Shown: positions 9,898 through 17,220 of the stretch, piece after piece | How positions within the stretch are numbered: position 1 is the stretch's first letter | How the letters are laid out: each line of letters opens with the position of its first letter | Assembly: GCA_902631295.1 (NCBI GenBank) | Contig: CACOXV010000005.1 | Location: 1 to 64,000 of the forward strand | From: Paracoccaceae bacterium | GTDB lineage: Bacteria; Pseudomonadota; Alphaproteobacteria; Rhodobacterales; Rhodobacteraceae | Direction: 5' to 3' | DNA length: 64,000 bases | Position numbers and translations under genes: made by a program | The notes under the pieces: model-generated | The model's input: the letters and a program-made list of their open reading frames with translations, nothing else | What the model was told of the DNA's origin: nothing | The model's database searches: none

Positions 9898-11076
9898 CTA
9901 CACATTCTCTATAATCACTGCGATTCCCTGGCCGCCGCCAATGCACATTGTCGCTAAACCATATTTCCCATTTTGACGCTTTAATTCGTAAACTAGTTTG
10001 GTCAAAATTATGGCTCCTGAAGCTCCAACGGGATGCCCTAAGGCTATTGCTCCACCATTTGGATTAGTTTGGGCCGGGTCAAAATCTAATTCACTTGCCA
10101 CAGCGCAAGCTTGCGCTGCAAATGCTTCATTTGACTCGATACAGTCAATTTGTGAAATGTTTAGTCCAGCATTAAATAGTGCCTCCCTCGTCGCTGGTAT
10201 TGGCCCAAGACCCATTAAATTCGGAGCCACTCCTCCAACCCCATATGATATAACTTTAGCCATAACAGGCATTGAGTACTTTGATATTGCAGACTTATTC
10301 GCGAGCACTAACGCAGAAGCTCCATCATTTATTCCTGATGAATTACCGGCAGTGACCGTTCCGTCGCGGTCAAACGCAGGTTTAAGTTTACTAAAATCTT
10401 GTAGGCTTACCTGTTCTCTGCAATGCTCATCTGTGTCAAAATATTCTTGTTTTTTACCTTTCTGGATTGCTACAGGCAAAATTTGTTCTTTAAAATAGCC
10501 GGCGTTAATTGCTTTATTCGCTCGCAGATGACTATTATATGCTAGCTCATCCTGTTTTTGTCGCGTTATACTCATTTCTTTCGCTACATTTTCGGCAGTA
10601 ATTCCCATGTGACCGTTTCCAAAGGGATCAGTAAGTGCTCCTGTCATCATATCAACTGCTTTTACATGTCCCATTTTCTGACCAAATCGAGCTGACTGCA
10701 AATTATGACCCACTCGGCTCATGCATTCTGCCCCCCCGGCCAAATTTACGTTTGAACGGCCTAATAAGATTTGCTCATATGCTGTAATCACAGCCTGTAA
10801 ACCACTACCGCAAAGACGATTTAACGTCAAAGCAGGAGCTTCTTGCGGTACTCCAGAGTTGATAGCAGCTACTCTCGATAAATACATATCTCGAGGTTCG
10901 GTGTGAATGACATTTCCAAAAACTGTTTGTTGAATTTTATCTGGAGTTATTCCTGCCCTATTAATCGCTTCCTTTCCCACTTGGGTTGCCAGTTCGATTA
11001 ATGGTACGCTCGAAAGAGATCCGCCAAAAGATCCTATGGCAGTTCTTACCGCCGAAGAGATAAATATATCGGTCAT
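9898..11076 (-). CDS. acetyl-CoA C-acyltransferase (thiolase)
   Basis: Condensing or degradative thiolase, transferring acyl groups to or from CoA. Active-site residues are visible: Cys89 in NRLCGSGLQAV, His in GGAIALGHPVGASGA, and the C-terminal CIGGGQGIAVIIE. Length of 392 aa fits the acetyl-CoA acetyltransferase/beta-ketothiolase family; exact substrate cannot be read from sequence. The ATG starts 2 bases after the rhodanese stop (TGAAATG). It is therefore the last gene of the methanethiol-oxidase operon. Confidence 0.9.
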   Translation of the reverse strand: MTDIFISSAVRTAIGSFGGSLSSVPLIELATQVGKEAINRAGITPDKIQQTVFGNVIHTEPRDMYLSRVAAINSGVPQEAPALTLNRLCGSGLQAVITAYEQILLGRSNVNLAGGAECMSRVGHNLQSARFGQKMGHVKAVDMMTGALTDPFGNGHMGITAENVAKEMSITRQKQDELAYNSHLRANKAINAGYFKEQILPVAIQKGKKQEYFDTDEHCREQVSLQDFSKLKPAFDRDGTVTAGNSSGINDGASALVLANKSAISKYSMPVMAKVISYGVGGVAPNLMGLGPIPATREALFNAGLNISQIDCIESNEAFAAQACAVASELDFDPAQTNPNGGAIALGHPVGASGAIILTKLVYELKRQNGKYGLATMCIGGGQGIAVIIENV

Positions 11077-11077
11077 T

Positions 11078-11473
11078 TCATCTATCCGTAATAGAACCGC
11101 TGTTTTTTATCCACTCTGTAATTCCACCGGCCATATTAACAACTGGCTTCAGTCCCATCTCTTTTGCTGCCACGGCTGATAGGGCAGAGCGTGCGCCAGA
11201 AGCACAATAAAAAATATAAGTTTTATCCTGGGAAAATTCAGATTTGTGTAAAGGGCTATCTGGATCAATATGGAATTCGATCATACCTCTTGATGATAAA
11301 ATAGCTCCTGGAATAACCCCTACATTTTGTTGTTCAGATAATTCCCTAACGTCTACAAATTGATATCTTTCGTTCTCAACCAATGATTTAGCTTCCTCAA
11401 CTGAAATTGAGTCTACTGACGCTAAAGCTTCTTTTACAATTTTTTTTACACTCGTACTGATAATTTGACCCAT
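11078..11473 (-). CDS. rhodanese-domain sulfurtransferase
   Basis: Single-domain rhodanese: moves sulfane sulfur via a persulfide on the active-site Cys, here about residue 90 in YCASGARSA. The upstream VDVREL is the other family landmark. The ORF track opens at 11536, but the ATG at 11473 (MGQIISTSVKK) is chosen because AAAAAGGG lies just before it. The extra 21 lysine-rich residues look like untranslated leader. It sits between a CoA-binding protein and a thiolase in the methanethiol-oxidase operon, which suggests handling of sulfur released from a methylated sulfur compound. Confidence 0.85.
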   Translation of the reverse strand: MGQIISTSVKKIVKEALASVDSISVEEAKSLVENERYQFVDVRELSEQQNVGVIPGAILSSRGMIEFHIDPDSPLHKSEFSQDKTYIFYCASGARSALSAVAAKEMGLKPVVNMAGGITEWIKNSGSITDR

Positions 11474-11554
11474 TTGGTACCCTTTTTTATTGGTGTATAT
11501 TTTTATGCCTTTTTTCAATGGGTATTTAGTTTGCAATCCGAAGTCATTTCAATA

Positions 11555-12019
11555 CTATATTTTGAGATCGAGCCTTGGTCTCCAAAAGGGCCTAAACAAT
11601 TCAATCTTTGGACACCTGTTCATAACAACTTTTAATCCTGCAGCCTCTGCCAATTCGGCAGCTCTGTCGTCATATACACCTATTTGCCCCCATAGGACCT
11701 TTGCTCCAACCTCAATAGCTTGTTCCGCTATTCCATAGAGTTCGTTTGCAGGTCGAAACACTTCTACCATATCAATTTGTTTCTCAATTTCTTTAAGTGA
11801 GTTGTAAACTCGAAGCCCACGTATCTCTTTAATTTCACGGTTTGGGTTTATAGGAAGTATGTCATATCCTATTTCGCTTAGTTGTCGTAAAACTCCATAG
11901 CTGAATTTTGTTTTGTCGCCACTAGCACCCACCATTGCAATCGTTTTTACTGATTTTAGTATGTCAGCGAGGTAACTTGGGTCGTAATCGTAAATGCGAT
12001 CTATTTCTGCTTCTGGCAA
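11555..12019 (-). CDS. CoA-binding domain protein (YccU type)
   Basis: A 154-aa Rossmann-fold protein of the CoA_binding_2 family: IAMVGASGDKTKFSYGVLRQL near residue 32 is the nucleotide-binding turn, followed by ILPINPN, VEVFRPANE and VLWGQIGVYDDRAAELAEAAGLKVVMNRCPKIE. Its biochemical role is not established in any organism I can name with confidence. It starts with TTG directly after the ferredoxin stop, with a strong AAGGAGG ribosome-binding site 8 bases upstream. The C-terminal NRCPK Cys is conserved in the family and could carry a thiol intermediate (inference). Confidence 0.82.
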   Translation of the reverse strand: MPEAEIDRIYDYDPSYLADILKSVKTIAMVGASGDKTKFSYGVLRQLSEIGYDILPINPNREIKEIRGLRVYNSLKEIEKQIDMVEVFRPANELYGIAEQAIEVGAKVLWGQIGVYDDRAAELAEAAGLKVVMNRCPKIELFRPFWRPRLDLKI

Positions 12020-12385
12020 TTATGTATCCTCCTTAGACGCAATATCAGATTTAAGCTGGTATGATTTTAATGGTTCTAAAAATGGATTACGGTACAATTT
12101 GTCATGACTTTCGGTACCTATTTCTAGTGTAATGTCCGACCTTGCTCTCGCAACGCATAAAATAACGTAGCCGTTATCTAGTTGCCAATTATTAAGAGCA
12201 ACTTGTCTTCTCTGGTCTATATTTCCCGCGGTTAACTTTGCGGCGCAAGTTATGCATCCACCGTACTTGCAACCGTAAGGAAGGTCCACACCGTGCCTTC
12301 GTAGTTCATCTAATATTGGTCGCTTGTCATCGACTTCATATTCCGCATTCCCGCGGTTTGAAATTTTAACCATATATTTTGTCAT
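12020..12385 (-). CDS. plant-type [2Fe-2S] ferredoxin
   Basis: Small electron carrier with cluster ligands Cys39, Cys44 and Cys47 (GCKYGGCITC) and Cys77 (VILCVA), the CX4CX2C...C pattern of plant-type ferredoxins. The ORF track opens at 12391. The ATG at 12385 is preferred because it overlaps the stop of the methanethiol oxidase gene (ATGA). A C-terminal tail of about 35 residues extends past the ferredoxin fold. Its tight coupling to the oxidase suggests electron transfer to or from that enzyme or a partner; the oxidase family itself is copper-dependent and not known to need a ferredoxin. Confidence 0.9.
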   Translation of the reverse strand: MTKYMVKISNRGNAEYEVDDKRPILDELRRHGVDLPYGCKYGGCITCAAKLTAGNIDQRRQVALNNWQLDNGYVILCVARARSDITLEIGTESHDKLYRNPFLEPLKSYQLKSDIASKEDT

Positions 12386-13737
12386 AACCATATATCGCTA
12401 GTGCAATCACCACCTGGGTAGCGAGCTTCATGGCATCTGCTAGGCCCATTTGGTTCTTGACCAAAGTTTACCATAAAATTTGGGTTAACTTTCATTCCAC
12501 CATTTACTGGATCGCAATCAATCTGAAGCATAACACCACCTTTTTCTCGTATTTCAGGGTAGAATTGATTGTCCCATGTTGAAAATAGAGATGTCGTTAC
12601 GTAAAGCCTTTTTCCATCCAAGCTTAGCTGGAACATTTGCGGACCACCAGCAACCTCAACTCCATTGACTTTTGGTGCTTTACCTAAAAGTCCTCCCATG
12701 AAAACTTGACCTGTGAGTACGGGTTTATGAGGATCGGTGATATCGTATTGTCTCATATCTCCGTGTAGCCAATTGTTAAGATATAAGTACTTGTCGTCCA
12801 TCGAAACAAGTATTGCTGACATAACGCCCGGAAGTGGAATTGGCCACTCTGGATGCATTTCATTTTCTATATCAATTACCTTTTCCCATTGCCATTTTTC
12901 ATCATTATCTTTCCACCAATGTATTACATTTGTGGAAAGTGCAGCCCCACAAAAACCATGAGTACTATCTGGGTTATGGTGAAATTTCACTTCTAAAGGG
13001 ACCAATCCGTCTTCGCCCAAATAAAAACTTTGTATAGGTTTTCGTTTCTCAAAATCCCAAAAGTGTAATTCACGTCCATACTTAAGGTGGCCCACTTCTT
13101 CAAGATCGAAACCAGGCATAAAAGTATTTGGTGCAGCCCACTCGGAACTTACCATAATATTGTGACGTGGTTGATACCAGAAATCATATCCAAATTTGAT
13201 ATCGCCCATGGAATTCTCCCAGCGACCCATTATTTTGAAATCTTTATCTAAATGGAGATACCCCCCTGGTGCTTCACCTTTTGCATTACCAAGGAATGAA
13301 ATAATTATATCGGATCCAAGACAGTGAACAGTATGAGGGCCGGACAAATCAGCCTTTGATTTAATTTCTGCTCCCTCAATAACTTTATAGAGTTTTGGAG
13401 CTTTAGGATCTGTTGCTGTATCAACAATATGAAGATTATTCGAGCGCACTCCTGGAAGAATTAAATATTTTCGAGACATTGAGTTATCGTCATGGCATGA
13501 AGAGCATGCATTCCAGCCCATATGGTGAAGCTCATCACCAATTCCGGGCATTTCAAGCCGATGAATAACCTGGCTATAAGTAACACTATCAGGGTCGACG
13601 TCTACAGTTGCGAGATAATCTGGTTTCTGGATCCCTGTACCGGTATATATTGCTATGGTATAAAGAAGTTTTTCACGTGGAGCATTTATGGCCTCGGCAG
13701 GTGATGCATAACCTGGTCCGCAACATACATTGTTCAT
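12382..13737 (-). CDS. mtoX: selenium-binding protein 56 family, probable methanethiol oxidase
   Basis: Members of this family (human SELENBP1, bacterial MtoX) oxidise methanethiol to formaldehyde, hydrogen peroxide and hydrogen sulfide, with copper as cofactor. The 451-aa protein is recognisable end to end: LHHMGWNACSSCHDD near residue 70, LPGVRSNNLHIVD, VKFHHNPDSTHGFCGAAL, LYVTTSLFSTWDNQFYPE and the ending RYPGGDCTSDIWL, which closely matches the mammalian C-terminus. There is no signal peptide, so a cytoplasmic location is likely. It is first gene of a five-gene operon (ferredoxin, CoA-binding protein, rhodanese, thiolase) and diverges from the DmdA-like operon. AGGAGG lies before the ATG. 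Confidence 0.9.
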   Translation of the reverse strand: MNNVCCGPGYASPAEAINAPREKLLYTIAIYTGTGIQKPDYLATVDVDPDSVTYSQVIHRLEMPGIGDELHHMGWNACSSCHDDNSMSRKYLILPGVRSNNLHIVDTATDPKAPKLYKVIEGAEIKSKADLSGPHTVHCLGSDIIISFLGNAKGEAPGGYLHLDKDFKIMGRWENSMGDIKFGYDFWYQPRHNIMVSSEWAAPNTFMPGFDLEEVGHLKYGRELHFWDFEKRKPIQSFYLGEDGLVPLEVKFHHNPDSTHGFCGAALSTNVIHWWKDNDEKWQWEKVIDIENEMHPEWPIPLPGVMSAILVSMDDKYLYLNNWLHGDMRQYDITDPHKPVLTGQVFMGGLLGKAPKVNGVEVAGGPQMFQLSLDGKRLYVTTSLFSTWDNQFYPEIREKGGVMLQIDCDPVNGGMKVNPNFMVNFGQEPNGPSRCHEARYPGGDCTSDIWL

Positions 13738-13976
13738 AAAAACCTCCTAATTACGGGCTTTCTTTTAACATATGTAAGAAAAATTAAAACTAACTTCAGA
13801 TATTTTTTTAAACGATGGAACACGGGATTTATTGTGATGTCAATTATATATGGTACGACAGTTACGTGTGGTAACTGAATTGCAAAGAATCTTTAAGAAT
13901 AATATTTATTGCATTGGCAAGAAAATAGCGGATGGTTGCTTTGTCGCCAAAGTCTAAGAATAGGAGCTAGATAATT
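13738..13976. promoter_or_regulatory. divergent promoter region between mtoX and the TPP/DmdA-like operons
   Basis: 239 non-coding bases serving two operons that start in opposite directions. AT-rich, with ATATATGGTAC and AATAATATTTATTG as possible core-promoter stretches that I cannot assign precisely. It contains the perfect inverted repeat annotated separately. Confidence 0.6.
13859..13877. promoter_or_regulatory. candidate operator, 7-bp inverted repeat
   Basis: CAGTTAC-GTGTG-GTAACTG: arms of 7 bases match perfectly across a 5-base spacer, placing arm centres 12 bases apart. That spacing suits a dimeric helix-turn-helix repressor. It sits near the middle of the divergent intergenic region, so one regulator could act on both operons. 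No regulator gene lies beside it. Confidence 0.5.
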
Positions 13977-15707
13977 ATGGTAGAAAAAACGCATCTTCGT
14001 GGCGGCGCTATTTTGGCCAGAGCTTTTAAAGAAAAAGGTGTTGACCATGTTTTCACGTTGGCAGGAGGGTTTTGTAATCCGGCCTTAGAAGGATTTATGG
14101 AATGCCAAATGCCTGTCATAAATTGTCCACACGAGCAAGTAGCAGGTCATCTTGCTGATGGTCACACGAGAATTTCACGGAAACCAACGGTTTGTCTTGT
14201 TGGTCCGGAGGGTTTCGCTAACGCAGTGCCAGCTATGTTAGAAGCTTGGGGGGAGCGATCACCAGTAATTTTCATAACTGGATCATCGACACTTAAACGT
14301 CAAGGCGCAGGAGGTTTTAAAGAAATAGATGATGTTGCGATTGCTAAACCATTAACGAAATACTCGGTTCAAATTACAGATGGGTCAAGGATAAGTGAAT
14401 TTGTAGATAGGGCTTGGCATGCTGCTACTAATGGATATCCAGGACCAGTCCATATTTCACTACCGGTCGATATAATGTTTTCCTCATTTGAAAAAAATGC
14501 TGGACTTAGTGAGCGTCCCTTTGATCGTTCTGATAAGGCGGTATTAAAAGCTTGGCCCAATCCGGTTGATTTATCGAACATTTTATCTTTGGTAAAAGGC
14601 AGTGATAGGCCAGTGATAATCGGTGGCCATGGAGTTTGGTGGTCGCAAACAGAACAAGCGCTAGCTTCGGCAGCAACGAAATTAAAAATACCAATCTTTA
14701 ACGTTCCATACCACACAAAATTACTAGGAGAAGATTGCAACGCCATGATGGGGCTTGCAGATTTTCATCAATATCACCCTTCTAAAGAAGCTATTCAAGA
14801 AGCGGATGTTATTTTGATGGTCGGATGTAAGCTTGATAACCAGATGAACTTTGGGAATCCACCATTTATCAGTAAAGATACTAAACTTGTCTGTGTAAAT
14901 GGAAGCCATGAAGAGTTAGAATATAATATTGGTGCAGATCTTCAGTTGTTATCAGATCCTGGAGCCTTTTTTAATGAGCTTATTAAAATTGAAAAAACAT
15001 GGGATGACTGGTTTGTTTTGCAAAAACAACGTAGATCCGACTGGGTGTCTCACTGGGCTGAACATATTGCGAAGGAAACCGAAGATGATCTAAAATTTGA
15101 TCGAAAAATGCATCCTTTGCAATTAGCGTTGGATGTTCAGTCTATGATGTCTGATGATGACTGGTTAGTTTTTGATGGAGGTAATACGCATTTCTGGAAT
15201 GAAATTGCTACTAATATTGCCGCCGCTGGCGGAAGAAAGCTCGGTGGCATACTTCATCCAGGAAATTATAGTCTGTTGGGTGTGGGAGTTTCGTTTGCGC
15301 TATCTGCAAAACGGGTCCATCCAAACACTAACGTAGTGTTAGTAACAGGTGATGGAGCATTTCTATCTGGTGGTTTGTCGGTTGAGACTTGTTTTCAAGA
15401 GGCTACCCCAATAATTGTTGTTATTGATAATAATGGGGGTCTAGATTGCATTAGTCAGCAACAGGAACGACTTTTTGAAAGTGGTCAACATTATGCAACC
15501 GATTTTCGCGATATTCCTTTTCATAAAATGTTTGAGGGTCTTGGTGGATTTGGCGAGCTCGTTACAAAACGTGAGCATCTTTCAGGCGCTTTTGAAAGAG
15601 CTTATAAAAGTGGAAAGACCGCTTGCATTAATGTAAAGTGTAGAGGGGTCATCAGCCCGATTGTGGCGGCAACTTCAGATAAAAGGGACAAGGCTTCGAT
15701 TGAATAA
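13977..15707 (+). CDS. thiamine-diphosphate-dependent enzyme (acetolactate synthase/decarboxylase superfamily)
   Basis: A 576-aa protein with the three-domain layout of the family: Pyr domain (residues ~1-170) with the cofactor-activating Glu53 in CPHEQVAGHLADG, a central domain (~190-330), and the PP domain (~370-550). The PP domain has the Mg/TPP motif VTGDGAFLSGG...VVIDNNGG. The reaction (2-oxo-acid decarboxylation, lyase or carboligation) cannot be read from sequence. Residues differ enough from IlvB and Gcl that I would not call it either. First gene of the operon: TAGGAG precedes the ATG, and the stop overlaps the next ATG (TAATG). Confidence 0.85.
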   Translation: MVEKTHLRGGAILARAFKEKGVDHVFTLAGGFCNPALEGFMECQMPVINCPHEQVAGHLADGHTRISRKPTVCLVGPEGFANAVPAMLEAWGERSPVIFITGSSTLKRQGAGGFKEIDDVAIAKPLTKYSVQITDGSRISEFVDRAWHAATNGYPGPVHISLPVDIMFSSFEKNAGLSERPFDRSDKAVLKAWPNPVDLSNILSLVKGSDRPVIIGGHGVWWSQTEQALASAATKLKIPIFNVPYHTKLLGEDCNAMMGLADFHQYHPSKEAIQEADVILMVGCKLDNQMNFGNPPFISKDTKLVCVNGSHEELEYNIGADLQLLSDPGAFFNELIKIEKTWDDWFVLQKQRRSDWVSHWAEHIAKETEDDLKFDRKMHPLQLALDVQSMMSDDDWLVFDGGNTHFWNEIATNIAAAGGRKLGGILHPGNYSLLGVGVSFALSAKRVHPNTNVVLVTGDGAFLSGGLSVETCFQEATPIIVVIDNNGGLDCISQQQERLFESGQHYATDFRDIPFHKMFEGLGGFGELVTKREHLSGAFERAYKSGKTACINVKCRGVISPIVAATSDKRDKASIE

Positions 15708-16042
15708 TGGCAAGTATTACCTCTCATATTCTAAACGGTACTGATGGAACCCATGCTAGGAAAATCCCAGCTAGACTTGTGGAATTAAAGTCGCAAAAGA
15801 TTTTGGTTAGTGGTGATACTGATGATGGTGGGCGTTTATCTTTGAAAATCAAACCTGAATATATTTATCCCTCAATGGCATGTGAGTTAGTATTTTCCTT
15901 GACGGAGTACTGGAAATTGAAAAACGTAACCGGGGGTATTGACGAAATTGCCTTAAGGTTTTCAATAAGTGAAGCAGAAAGTTCTTATCACCTTCCTGTG
16001 ATAATAAACCCCCATTCCTATTCTACATGGATCTCGCGTTAA
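15707..16042 (+). CDS. transthyretin-like / 5-hydroxyisourate hydrolase-like protein
   Basis: 111-aa homologue of the HIU hydrolase (transthyretin-related) family. Landmarks: N-terminal SHILNGTDGTHARKIPARL, DTDDGGRL, YIYPS, and the C-terminal YHLPVIINPHSYST. True HIU hydrolases end in YRGS, which is part of the active site; this one ends in WISR at the same place. The His of SHIL, the Arg of GGRL and the His of YHLP are retained. It lies between a TPP enzyme and a DmdA-like methyltransferase, with overlapping start and stop codons on both sides, and no uricase or OHCU decarboxylase is nearby. A substrate other than hydroxyisourate is therefore likely (inference). Confidence 0.78.
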   Translation: MASITSHILNGTDGTHARKIPARLVELKSQKILVSGDTDDGGRLSLKIKPEYIYPSMACELVFSLTEYWKLKNVTGGIDEIALRFSISEAESSYHLPVIINPHSYSTWISR

Positions 16043-17148
16043 TGAATGGTCTAAATATGTCAATTAGGCTTCGCAGAACGCCTTATACTGATCGGATTGA
16101 AAAATTAGGAGTTTCTGGTTTCTCTATTGTTAATCATATGCTTTTACCCAAAGCTTTCCAGTCGACCGTTGAAGAGGATTACTGGCATTTGAGGGAGCAC
16201 GTTCAAATTTGGGATGTTTCTTGCCAGCGACAGGTGGAAATCCAAGGCCCGGATGCCCAGAGATTGATACAATTGATGACACCAAGAAATATCGGAGATA
16301 TTGCTATTGGTGATTGTTTATATATTCCATTAATAGATGAAAATGCTGGGTTAATTAATGATCCGGTGTTATTGAAACTTTCTGAAGATAAATATTGGTT
16401 ATCAATTGCAGACAGCGATGTACTACTGTTCGCCAAAGGCCTCGCTTTTGGTAGAAAGCTTGATGTTAAAGTCAATGAGCCAGATGTATACCCGCTAGCT
16501 GTGCAAGGTCCGAAAGCTGAAAAACTGTTAACTGAGATTTTTGGACCGCATGTAAAAAATATTAAGTTTTTCAAGTTTGATTGGATAGATGTAAATGGGT
16601 CTAGTCAGTTAATTGCTCGGTCTGGTTATTCGCGTCAGGGTGGTTTTGAAATTTATTTAAAGGGTAAAGCTCATGCAAATTTTCTATGGGATATAATTTG
16701 GAAAAAAGGACAATCATATCAAATAGCGCCAGGTTGTCCAAATTTAATTGAGCGAATTGAAGGAGGCCTTTTTTCGTATGGAAATGAAATGACAATTGCA
16801 AATAATCCATTTGAAATTGGTTTGGAAAAATTTTGTGATTTGGATGGACCGATAGAGTATATTGGAAAAAGCAAATTGCTGGATATCCACAAAAATGGTG
16901 TGCAAAAGATTATTAGAGGATTTGTATTTGGTGAAACTCCTTGTCCAAACTGCTCCAAACCCTGGCGTGTCTATGCTAATGGGAAAGCCGTCGGCAATAT
17001 TACTTCAGCAATTTGGTCACCCCGCCTTAAAGCAAATGTAGCACAAGGCATGGTAGATAAAGATTATTGGAACATAGGGCAGAACGTCAAAATTGAAGTA
17101 CAGGATGGCTCTGAAATGATTGGCACTATAAAAGACTTTCCTCTTTGA
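16042..17148 (+). CDS. DmdA-like (GcvT-fold) tetrahydrofolate-dependent demethylase
   Basis: A GcvT/T-protein-fold enzyme that resembles dimethylsulfoniopropionate demethylase (DmdA) much more than glycine-cleavage T-protein: RRTPYTDRIEKLGVSGF, NHMLLPKAF, HVQIWDVSCQRQVEIQGPDA, LIQLMTPRN, LSIADSDVLL, RSGYSRQGGFEIYL and GCPNLIERIEGGLFSYGNEM all recall DmdA. DmdA passes a methyl from DMSP to tetrahydrofolate, leaving methylmercaptopropionate. The track start at 16027 overlaps the previous gene by 16 bases; the ATG at 16042 (TAATG overlap) is chosen, and 16057 (MSIRLRRTPY) is also possible. No dmdB, dmdC or dmdD lies in the window. It may be true DmdA or a paralogue acting on another methylated compound. 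Confidence 0.75.
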   Translation: MNGLNMSIRLRRTPYTDRIEKLGVSGFSIVNHMLLPKAFQSTVEEDYWHLREHVQIWDVSCQRQVEIQGPDAQRLIQLMTPRNIGDIAIGDCLYIPLIDENAGLINDPVLLKLSEDKYWLSIADSDVLLFAKGLAFGRKLDVKVNEPDVYPLAVQGPKAEKLLTEIFGPHVKNIKFFKFDWIDVNGSSQLIARSGYSRQGGFEIYLKGKAHANFLWDIIWKKGQSYQIAPGCPNLIERIEGGLFSYGNEMTIANNPFEIGLEKFCDLDGPIEYIGKSKLLDIHKNGVQKIIRGFVFGETPCPNCSKPWRVYANGKAVGNITSAIWSPRLKANVAQGMVDKDYWNIGQNVKIEVQDGSEMIGTIKDFPL

Positions 17149-17220
17149 CCCAAATGTGCACCCTCAAAATTCAAATAAATAGGTTTATAATTAAAAATAG
17201 TTTATAAAAAGGAAGTTAAG

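Noticed and set aside
13977-15707. Acetolactate synthase or glyoxylate carboligase
   Set aside because: TPP-family motifs are present, but there is no regulatory subunit gene next to it and the operon context is catabolic; only superfamily membership is supported.
15707-16042. Genuine 5-hydroxyisourate hydrolase of purine degradation
   Set aside because: The YRGS terminus is missing and no other urate or allantoin gene is close by.
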